Source: Alligator mississippiensis (Eukaryota > Chordata > Crocodylia > Alligatoridae). Taken from it: 64,000 bases of DNA. The first letter of the stretch is position 1, and each line of letters opens with the position of its first letter. The DNA is taken from positions 32,967,832 through 33,031,831 of the forward strand of contig NC_081830.1 of the NCBI RefSeq assembly GCF_030867095.1, in the 5' to 3' direction. This document shows positions 48,768 through 60,700 of this stretch, in pieces. The position numbers and the translations under genes are program-made. The notes beneath the pieces are model-generated. The model saw only the letters and a list, made by a program, of their open reading frames with translations, ran no database searches and had not been told where the DNA came from.

Positions 48768-51700
48768 CTAGAACCCACCAGAACAAGAACAATGTAGCAA
48801 GTGATATACAGTTTGCAAGCCTTTGGGCCACACTTCTAGGCCTCTCTCCTCAACAACTGAAATTAGTAGCCTTCCCCAGTGGAAAATAGCAATAAACTAA
48901 TTTCTACTACAACTGACTTTGTTTGGGTTTAGGACTCAAACTACCACTGATATTAAGAGAAAGAGTTTTTATTTAGTGAATTTGATTATTTATAATGCTC
49001 CTGAAAGAGACAGACTGCTAGCGCTGGCAAAAGTCATGTAAACATCCTCACACTGCTGTTACCATGCCTTTGCTCTCTAGGACTGACTTCTGGCTTGGTC
49101 TCATGTTGCAGAGAGTACAAGCAGTTATAACACAATGGAAAAACAGAGCACCCGCGTTAACAAACATCTACTTTACACGGAATTTAAGTAAGAACATCTC
49201 AGTCATTTTGCAATTCAGGCAGGATTTAAATATATGGTCTCCAGTGAATGGCCATTTCCATAGTTATGGATATGGTCATGTCCATAGTCCCATCCTTACT
49301 CAACAAACACCCACTCAGGCACAAGGAATCTGAATAATCAGGACAAACAGGTGTAATAAAGATCAACAGAAGTCCTGAATCAGAAGACTCTCAAATTGTA
49401 AGGTGATTCTCTTCAATACATCCAAGTGTCTTGGAATTTGTATAGTACAGACTACTTAGATCAAGCAAAATATGCACAACATGGGACTCTTCAGATGATA
49501 AATAATAAAAGCAACATAACGTGTTGGAACTGGTGGACTATCAGTATCATCCATCCAGTCTCGTTAATTAAAGCTAGATTTCCAGACTGACAACTGGAAA
49601 TTTAAAGAATATGAAGAAGCAACAGGATCTCTCCATGACCTGGCTAACTTGACTCATGCACAAAACTTATCAGCAGAACCCAGAACCAAAAAGAAGCTAA
49701 ATTGCTTCCTACTATTCTTAAGATGCAAGTGTTACCCACTGTGGTGTGTATCTGAATAAGGCTATACTGCAGGTTGTTGCATTATAATAGTGCAGTGCAT
49801 ACTTATGAGACAGAAACCAGCAAACCTCAGAACTGCCACTAACTAAAGAGCTTCACTACTTTTCAGCTCTTTTTAGCATCAAGAGAAGGCATTTTAACTT
49901 ATTCAGACTTATAATGAGTGCTGGAAGAACAAATGTGTATATCAAAATGTAAAAAGGCTAGATGTAAGTGGTAGAGGTCTAGCCAGTTAGCCAGAGCCCT
50001 GATTGTGTTAGTGCTTTTTAGTTCTACAGCTGCATACTTTTCAGTTTGAACAATCCCTTTTGCATCCGAGAGATTAATATACTTAATAAACTGAAGGCCG
50101 CAGTGAGTGATGGTGTTGTTTTGCTTTGTTTCATAATAATTATGCAAGCTTTTGGCAAGTGGAGAAAAACCTCTACAATCCAGGCATATTTATTTAGAAA
50201 AAAATTATATATACTTTGAAACTCCTGCTGCCTGCTTCTCCCCCCTCCCCAAGTATATATAAAGGCAACAGGAGTCGCAGTACTAAAAAGCAGGATCCCA
50301 AGCCCCATAGCTCCTAACACACTAGCATTCTAACATGCACAAAAGAGAGGGCATTTTTGTTCAACACTGTCAAATGAAACCAATTTCTACATGCATGGAC
50401 AAGCAGAGCCCCAAACATACAATTCTCCTTCTTGGAAGAAGCCAATACTTACTTGGTCAGTCCAGCCTCTTTCACAGTTTTCTGCCAAACCTGAATCTTC
50501 TGCTCTCGTTGTCTCAGTGCCTTCTGATAAGCATATGGAAGCCCCCCAGGCGTTTCTGTTGTGTCTCCCTCCATCTCGAAAGGAATAACAAAGGTGTAAA
50601 ATTCGGAGGATGGTAAGAGCTGGAAGACACTTGCATCGCTGTTCTCTTTGCACACCAGCATGGGACTGTCCCAGTAGTTAGGCACTGTAGCCAGGCCTGT
50701 TCGACCCATGTGGTCCTCAAGCATCGGGTAATGAGTATGGTAAGGGGCAAAAGTTACTGCTTGGTTACCCAACAGGATGAGAGGGCGTGTAGGTGTAAGG
50801 ATGTGAAAAGTGCAGCCAGTAGTAGATGAGATAGAGAGACAGTGGCAGACAGCAATGACTTTAACACTGTCACAGCTGTGGATGTGAATGGCTGTCTGCA
50901 CAGGGCCCAGAATAAAGGTGCTATTGCTGCACTTCTCGATGGTCACAGACCTGAAAGAGAGAGAGCAAGCCTATAGTGAGCTGGGATGACCATGCACAGG
51001 CTGGAGACTATTGGCAGCAGTTCTGTCTAGTGGGAAGAGTAAAAGAATTTTGCTAGTTCCAGGTGCCAGCAGAGGTACCCAGAACTTTTCACTGCATCCC
51101 AGGTGAATGAAACTCACCGTAAAGGAGACAGCAGATATATGAAGGACTCATTGCAGCGATGAATCCTTACATGAGCACCCTCCAGGGTTTCTGAGCTCTT
51201 GGCCAAAGTCTGCTTGTAGACCTGACTCATCACCACTATGCGGTAAGCCTCAGGGACCACGTGGGCATTGCAGGCAATCTTTGCTCTCTTAGTTGTTCCT
51301 TCAACTACAAGACCAGAGTTATACAAATTAATTTTAAAAAGGCACAAAACAGACCTTTAGACATTCTTCTTACACAGGTGTGCCCATAACACCATATCAT
51401 CCACCACACAGTATCTGGCAGCTACAGAACACCAAAAACCAACTGCACTGGTGCTTTAGATTATTTACCTCTCAACTGTCAGGAAGGTTCTTCCTGAGCA
51501 CAAGGGATCTCCCTGCCAAGCTGAGATTTAGAGCAGCTTGCAGACTTCCACCAGTGCACTAAAGGGACACAGTGGACCAGATCCTATTACACCTAATTAG
51601 GCTCCTAAATTATTTAGACACCTAATTTTGACCCAATTCCACCCTGCTTGTCTCCCGGAAAGTTAGTAAATGCACAAGTGAGGTGCGTCTTCCTCCGATT

Positions 51701-54700
51701 TGCTGCTTTTAGTTACTCAGTCCTAAGGCTAACATGGTGGCATGTTACAGAAGCAGATGCAATATTGTTTTTGCAAGCACTGAAGCAGGTTGACCTAAGG
51801 TCACTCTTAGGAATCAAAGTCCACATAGACTTCTAATAGATGGAATAGGACATGGCCCTATAAGTCTATTCCAGAGCTTTCCAACCCACTGGAGCACCCT
51901 CTGCAAGTGCACAGCCCTCAAGATATCTTCCCCATTAGCACAATTCTTCCATTCTTACTACCGTGGAGCTTGAGGACAAACACTTAAACTTCCTGTCTTC
52001 CCTTAAGAAAACTTACATGCACAAGTTAAATTAAATCCCTCATCTTTGTTTTGACACCTGACTGATATATAGCAGCATCAAAAAGGATGCTGTTAAGGCA
52101 TCCCAGCTAGATCTCTGGAGAGCTTGTTCAGTTTCCTTTGTCACAGACTCCCTTGCATGACCTTGGTTAATCACTTAACCTACCCTGTGCCTCAAACTAC
52201 ATCTTTAAAAAAGTATAGTAACACTGACCTACAGTGTCTGGCCTATGGGTGTCTGAGGATCAATTCTTCATGCATGTGGTCTCAATCACTGGAATAACTA
52301 CCTGGAAAATCAACCCACTAATCTGTTGCTCCCCGAGCAAGAAGAGTGATACTATCAGCAGAACTGTAGAGAGAACCTTAACACATTCATTTCATGTGAC
52401 CTTTGATTTAAGCTGCTGAATCAATCCTTTGCTTTGATGCGCATTACAATACAGTACAAAGTAATGAACTCTCCAAATTTACAAAACATATCTGTAATAA
52501 TATGAAACCTTATATACTAACTACAGCTAATATAGGCTGAGCAATACTAAGGGATCAACATTGTTCAGTGATGGGAAGTCCAAACCTGGAGAAGAAGAAA
52601 TGAGGGTTTAATAGATGGAAATAATTTGGTAAGAGGGAATGAAGTCACTTTGTGTGACCAACCCTTGGAACTGTGAACTCCCCCTCGTCCTGTATAAACA
52701 AAATGAAAGGCAAGTCCGCTCAGGCTCAAGTGCCAGATCCCACATCAACACAGAAAAAGCCAAAAATTAATCCTAATGCCAAAAAGAAAACCAAGACCAA
52801 GAGCTACCTTGCTGTGCCCATGCCAATTTTTTCCCAGACTTGAGGCAGGCAGACATCCCGAATGGGTTCACAGTCAGGCAGGACCTCAGCCAGCCTTCTA
52901 GCTTGGGAAAAGAGAAAGTTCTGGAGATCTTGGAATAGCCATTCTTCACATGAAAGGGCTGCCAGAGTGCAAGTTCATGCAGGGGGTGGACAGTTTTGGC
53001 TTTGTTCAGAGACCCCTCTATCAGGAAGCTGAGCGCTCGAACAGCTTCAAGGGAGACTAGGCTGCTGTGGGTGGAGTGGGAGGAAGCTGTGAGCTGGTCT
53101 GGATCCAGTAGCAGTTCCAACAAATCCGAGAGGTGGTTCAGCACAAAGGCTTGGTGCTCCAGGTCATTCCAATTCTTAGAAATCGAGAACAAAAACAAAC
53201 AGCTTAAAATGGGATGAAGTCTCATAAGGCTGAAACACTGCATCAACGTTATCCATTACATCCCTGCTTACCCCATGCCCACAGCAGCTCTAAATGAAGA
53301 AAAAGATGCAAGCAGGATGGATTTCTGCCCCCACATCCTACAACTATTGCAGCTGGCCAATGCTTGCTTACAGCAAACTCATCCTGCACATACAGGAAAC
53401 TACCCACCTTGCCTGTGTGGAAGAGGTTTGGTATTCACTAGGGCTGTGCAAAGCTTCGGTCCCTGATTCGATCTGGCGGAGATTCAGCCCAATTCGGTGG
53501 CTGAATCTCCAAATCAAACTGGAACCCTCCAAATCGATTTGGAGAGATTCGGACATAGACACAGTTTTAAATGTTTTTTCTACATACCTCTAGATAGCAG
53601 GTGGTTTGTGAATACTGCAATGCTCGGACACATGAAGTGTCCCACAGGAGTGTAGGGGGCTCCCCAGCGCACTCTGCAACAGACCCGGAAGTGGACCAGA
53701 AGCGCCTCCAGTCCACTTCCGGGTCACCAGTCGCCGAGCCAGGGAGGTGTGGGAAGGCCCCTCGGCGCACTCCCTGGAGGACCCAGAAGCGGACTGAAAG
53801 TACTTCCAGTCCGCTTCCAGGTTTGCTGCTGAGCACATGGAGGGCCCCCACCACACTCCTGTGGGATGCTCCATCCGCCCCAGCATCGCAGCATTCACAG
53901 GCTGCACTGGTACCTTGAGGTATGTAGAAAAAGCATTTAAAGCTTTGTCTATGTCCAAATTTCTGATTCTCCAAATCAGCATCGAATCTTCAGATTTGGA
54001 TTTGGCCGAATCAAATTAGGGACAGCGATCCGAATCAAATCACTATCCCCTATTTGGGCCGAATCCGAATCCAAATTGAATTCACATCCCTGGTGTTCAC
54101 ACCAGAAGCACATTTCACTGTACTGGTCAGAGGGGAGAGGGAAATGGATCCCTATTCAATGCTTGAAATACACATGGGCATATTGCTGTTGGGAGGAAAT
54201 CAATGAACACTTGATAATCCAGGCCCACAACTGTCCTCTTGCAAGTTTATTGTATCTGGATATTTAGAACAGATACAATAAGGTACCGACTCCAAACGGA
54301 TTGCATGAGAAGCCGGTGATGCAGTCCAGATGAGGAAAAGCTCATCTCCAAATGGCTTAACTCATAGTTCCAGCACTGAATGTCTCCATATCAAGAAAAA
54401 GGGAACATTAGAACTTATGGCAGCCACAGACAATTATTCTAATTTATATAAGCTTACCCTGAACAGGCTTTACCCAACTACAAATAGGCATTAAACATAC
54501 CTGTAATGACCATTCTAAATATTACTTATAATAATTGGGGCATTTCAGTCGCTTACAAAAGGCTAATCCCAACAAACATAGCCCCCGACCCACGAAGGTA
54601 ACCCAAACAGACATGATGGCACCCTACTCTGAACAACTTTAAGAGAAAGTTGAATGTTTATCTTGCTGGGATCCTATGATCCCTGCTGACTTCCTGCCCT

Positions 54701-57700
54701 TGGGGCAGGGGGCTGGACTCGAAGACCTTCCGAGGTCCCTTCCAGCCCCAATATCTATGAAATCTATTAAATAAAAACCTTGTGCATGCAATGAGTGGGG
54801 TAACTACACTGCAGCAGTGACCACAGAGGGTGGCACTGTCAAAGGCACACATCATCTGCAACTATGTAGCAAAGGGACATGGGACAGTAAATAATCACTG
54901 CACACAAGATGACTATTTCAAAATGGCATTATGTTTTGAAACGCCCAGGTATTTTCACGAAGAACTGAAATATAAGCCAGTCCAATTTTAAACCTGTACT
55001 TAGCAAAAATCAAAAACTTTAGAATGATATAGAATCATAGCGCCATAGGCAATGAGGGTTGGAAGGGACCTTAGGAAGTCACATCTAGTCCAATCCCCTG
55101 CTCAAAACAGGACCAGCCCCAGTTCGATCATCCCAGCCAAAGCTTTGTCTAGCCGGGTCTTAAAAACCTCCAAGGATGGAGATGCCACCACCTCTCTAGG
55201 TAATCTGTTGCAGTGTTTTACTACCCTCCTAGTAAGAAAATTCTTCCTAATATCTAACCTCAACTTCCCTTGCCGCAACTTGAGCCCATTGCTCCTTGCT
55301 CTGCCATCTGCCACCACCGAGAACAGTCCAGCTCCATTCTCTTTGAAACTACTCTTCAGGGAGTTGAAGGCTGCTATTACATCCCCCCTCAGTCTTCTCT
55401 TCTCTAGACTAAATAAGCCCAGTTCCCTCAGCCTCTTATCATAAGTTGTGTCCTGCCCCCCAAACCATTTTTATTGCTCTCTGTTGGACTCTCTCCAATT
55501 TGTCCACATCCTTTCTGTAACAGGGGACCCAAAACTAGACACGGAACTCCAGATGTGGCCACACCAGTGTTGAATAGAGGGGAATAATACACCAGCCAGT
55601 AAGTATAAAAGATGACTATTCAGCAAAGGCCCTTAGGATTGGTACATTTCCCCTTTTCTCCCTGTTATACAACTTTGACCAGAGGATGATGTTCCAAAGA
55701 CTGGTAGGAAGAGATGGGATCCACCTGATGAAGACAGGAAAGAGCATCCTTGCAGACAGGCTCACTAATTTAGTGAGGAAGGCTTTAAACCAAGTTCACC
55801 AGCGGATGGAGACCAAAGCCCTGAGGTAAGTGGGGAAACCCTTCCCAATGGAGGAAGCACAAGCACAAGGGGGCAACAGGGGAGGCATTCTCATTCTTGC
55901 TGAGAAATTAGGGCAATCAGCTAGTTACCTCAGGTGCCTGTACATGAATGCACAAAGCCTAGAAAACGAGCAGGAAGAATGGAAGTCCTCACACAGAGTG
56001 GAAAGTGTTGGGGACAACTTCCTACTGCAAGTGCTGGAACAGCTAACTAGGAGACACGCTCTTCTTGACCTGCTGCTCACAAACAGGGAACAATCAGTGG
56101 GGAATGCAGCAGTGGATGGCAATTTGTGCAGCAGCGACCACAAGATGTTTGAGTTCAGGATCGTGAGGAAAGGAAGAATGGAGAGCAGCAAGGTAAGGAC
56201 CCTAGATTTCAGAAAAGGAGACTTTGATTCACTCAGGGAACTGATGGACAAGATCCCCTAAGGGGCTGGTCTGAGAGGGAAAGGAGTCCAGGAGAGCTGG
56301 CTGTACTATAAGGAAACCTTACTGAGGGCACAAGAATGAACCATCTCAATGCACAGAAAGACTAGCAAGTATGGCAAAAGACCAGCTTGGCTTAACAGAG
56401 AACTCTTCAGTGAGCTAAATCACAAAAAAGAAGCTTATAAGAAGAGGAAACTAGGACAAATAACTATGGAGGAGTATAAAAGTATTGCTTAGGCATGCAG
56501 GGATGAAGTCAGGAAGGCCAAAGCACAACTGGAGTTGCAGCCAACAAGAGACATGCAGGGTAAGAAGGGTTTCTACATGTATGCTGGTAACAAGAGGAGG
56601 ATCAGGGAAAGTGTGTGATGACTCTGAAACTCATGCTAACCTGGGGCCTACTCACAAAAGGTAAAATGCAAGATACTGATGCTAACTGCATAGCGCAAAA
56701 GGATGCGAGTTCACGGGTAGGCCATCTGAGAAAAAATAGTGAGATATCCCTTGCAGCTTATCTCACTATATTCATTATGATTTCAAGTATGCTCCTAGCT
56801 GTCTAGTATGTAATCATGTGAAATGTTTATCCTTGATTAATTAGTATGATAAATACTTCTCTTGCAATTAACTCATGTTATGTACAGGAAGAGTCATTTT
56901 CCATATGTGCTAGATGTCCCCTTCTGATTTATTTCTGTTTTGTCCCTTGATTTTCCACAGACACTCCCCAAAACCTTGTGTTTTTCCTGATTGTTAATCA
57001 GTTTCTTGATATGTTCTAAACTTAGTAGAAATGGATAACCCCTTGTCACTGAGGAAGGTAATTCATTCAAATTGGAATTTTCTGATAATCAATAATAAGC
57101 AGTTTGATTAACAGGATTTTCCTGTCAAATACTCCTTGGGACTCTCTCTTGATTTACACAACGTCAAGAATGGTTTCAAAAAGCTGGAACAGCTAATAGG
57201 GCACACTTCAGGAATGAAAGATCTCTCTGACAAGAAGTGCTGCTATGCCCCTGCTATCTCAAGAAGCTGGAAGAAACAGACCATCTCTCTTGTCGCCTGT
57301 TTAGTGAGAAATCATCATCTTATAGCTAATTACTGGACTGCTTTGGTTTGGGCTCATTTGACTTTGAAAACTTGCAGGAAATAAAGCCTTTCTGTCACTC
57401 ATTGAATGAGGTGTTGTGTCACTCCTTTAGGCTAGTCCAGAATTGTATCTGTTAACAGTTAACAGGCTAGTCCAGAATTTCATTTGTTAACCGGCTTTGA
57501 AAACAGTTAACCAGCCTTTATTTGTTAACAGTGTAGATCCCTTGCTGAATAGGGGATGCAACCTAGTGACAGAGGATGCATAAAAGGCTGAAGTGCTCAA
57601 TGCCTTTTTCACCTCAGTCTTCACAGGCAAGATCAGCTCCCAGACTACTGCACCAGGCAGCACAGTTTGGGGAAGCTGGCAGTGATGAAAGAACACATTG

Positions 57701-60700
57701 GGGACTATTTAGAAAAGCTGGACATGTACAAGTCTATGGGGCCAGGTGTGATGCAACCAAGGGACTGGGGGACTTTCTCTTTAAGAAAGGGAAGGAGGAT
57801 CCAGGGAACTACAGACCAGTCAGCCTCACCTCAGTCCCTGGAAAAATCATGGAGCAGATCCTCAAGGAATCCATTTCTAAGCTCTTGGAGAAGAAAGCTA
57901 TTAGGAACAGTCAGCATAGATTCACGATGGGCAAGTCATGCCTGACCAACATGATTCCCTTCTATAAGACGACTGGCTCTGTGGATACAGAGAAACCAGT
58001 GGACGTGGTGTACATTAACTTTAGCAAGGTTTTTGATATGGTCGCTCACAACATTCTCATAGGCAAGATAAGGAAACACGGGTTAAATAAATGGAATGTA
58101 TGGTAGACAGAAAACTGGCTGGATCATCATGCTCAGAGGGTAGCAATCAATGGCTCAATGCCTAACTGGCAGCCAGTATCAGGTAGAGTGCCCCAGGGGT
58201 CAGTCCTGGGGCTGTTTTTGTTCAATAGCTTTATCAATGACCTGGAAGATAGGATGGAGTGTACCCTAACCAAGTTTGCGGATGAGTTTACTCCACCAAG
58301 CTGGGGGAGTAATAGATATGCTGGAGGGTAGGGTTAAGATTCAGAAAGATCTAGACAAATTGGATGATTGGACCAAAAGAAATCTCATGAGATTCAGTAA
58401 GAAGAAGTCCAGCACTTAGAACAGAACAATCCCATGTGCTGGTACAGGCTGGGGGCTGACTGGCTGGACAGCAGCTTTGCAAAAAAGGACCTGCGGATTA
58501 TAGCAGACAAGAAGCTGAACATGAGCCAACAGTGTGCTCTCATAACCAAGAAGGTTAATGGCATCCTGGGCTGCATTAGTAGGTGTATTGCTAGCAGATC
58601 AAGCGAAGTGATTCTTCCCCTCTATTCAGCACTCATGAGGCCACACCTGGAGTAATATGTCCAGTTTTGGGTGCCCCACTACATGAAGGATGTGAACAAA
58701 CTGGAGAGAGTCCAGTGGAGGGCAATGAAAATGATTCAGAGGCTGGAGCTTGTGACTTCTGAGGAGAGGCTGAGGGACAACTATTCAGTCAGGAGAAGAG
58801 AAAACTGAGAGGGGATTTAATAGCAGCCTCCAACTCCCTGAAGGGTGGTTCCAAAGAGGATGGAACTGGACTGTTCTTAGTGGCGGCAGATGGCAGAACA
58901 AGGAGCAATGGGCTCAAGGTGCGGCAAGCAAAGTTGAGGTTAGATATTAAGAAAAAAATTTCTCACTAGGAGGGTAGTAAAACACTGGAACAGGTTACCC
59001 AGAGAGGTTGTAGAATCTCCATCCTTGGAGGTTTTTAAGTCCCGGCTAGACGAAGTCTCGCCTGGGACGAGCTAGTTGGGGATGGTTCTGCTTTGAGCAG
59101 GGGGCTGAACTAGATGTGACCTCCTGAGCTCCCTTCCAACCCTAATTTTCTATGATTCTATAACTGTCTGTCTAACATTACCAATCTACTGTGTTTAGAG
59201 TTTCAAGAGTTCCCGAGCTGCAGATAATAAGCTCTAGTTCCACATGATGCTACAGTATGCATGGTGCTATTATCACAACCCATACAGAATTCTGCTGAAG
59301 TTTGCAGTTGGCCTTAGTTCAAGGTGTGGGTCACTGAAGCATCTTTACTGAATTGACACCACTTCATAATTCAATTTCTAATACAGCATCCTGTGAATTG
59401 CAGCTGGTTTGATATATCCAGCGAGTTTCCTATGTTTAGAAGTACTTGATATAGGACTTATCCACCACACACAGACAGTCATATCTGACTCGCCAGTCTA
59501 GGTCTCTGATTTACAACTGGGTATAATTAGACATCACTCTAAAGAAGGCCCCCTAGGAATCTGAACATATATTTGTGGAAGAGCAGCTTCTGCAATACAT
59601 GAACATTTTCAGCTTTGCTGAGATTCTGGGCATAAGGTTTTAGAAGACTCATCATAGGTTGAGACTATGTAAAAGTTCAGCCTGCAACAAATTTCCATTG
59701 ATAACATTTTAAATTTCTAAAATGTGAATCACAGTGAACATCCCAAGACAAGATTATATACTATTTATTAGCTCTATTAATGAGGTGCAGCTCTAGCAGG
59801 ATATATGAGTTAATAAGAAAAGCATAAGCAGAAGTTCAGTCTTCCACAAACTCTCTTTCTCCCCCCCCAGGGCTAGCTTGTAGTGGAGGTTTTGTAGCCT
59901 CACCCACATACTAACTTTTATGGGGACTGGGTTAAGCACAATACCTTGTTTTGACAGGTGGATTTTCCAATCAAACTGGAAGACTGGGATCTGGTCCTAG
60001 GACTTGGCCACTCTTCACCAATCAAAGATGTCCTCAGAGAAACCTTGTTTAGTTGCTGAACGTACAAGAACAGCAGGAACTGTAGAGTATCTACCGAAAA
60101 CTGATCAAGAAGGAAACACAGTATTAATATTAACCAGAACATTACCAATGGCTACAATCATTTAATTAGTCTTTTAAAATCGAGACAACTGTCATGTCCC
60201 AAAGGGTATGATTTTGTGTGCGCTTCGGCACTGCAGAATTATTTCCCGCCACATGGAGCTTTCTTTGCATGGTGCAATTCTCAGTTGCATAGTGAAAATC
60301 CCAGTGCAAAGGAGTTCCCGCCACCCGTATGTAAATTTGTTTCCCACTATTGGCTGTTTCTAAATTATTCCCACGTGGCAGCTAGCCGTTGGCTTGCTAG
60401 CCGTATAAGAGGCTTGAGCAGTTTCCGCTCAAGTTGGAGGAGGAGGACTTCACATCCATCTCGTGAAGAACTCTAAGCGTGCTGCGGAGCCTAACAAACT
60501 CCGCGTGTGCCTTAAAGGAGGATACAGGGACCTGATCAACCTCTAGCCTCTCCCCGTTGCCGCACGATCCCTCGACGTACCCTACCCTGCGCGCTCGTGG
60601 AGAGTCACCTTTCGAACTCTCATTTCGGACGGTCCACGGAGCCTAGCAAACTCCATGAGTCGTATCCAGAGCTCTGTTCATGTTTGTTTAGCGAAGCCTA

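Noticed and set aside
53567-53982. Overlapping frames of 130 and 135 codons on the minus strand
   Set aside because: They lie inside the foldback hAT MITE and mirror its inverted arms.
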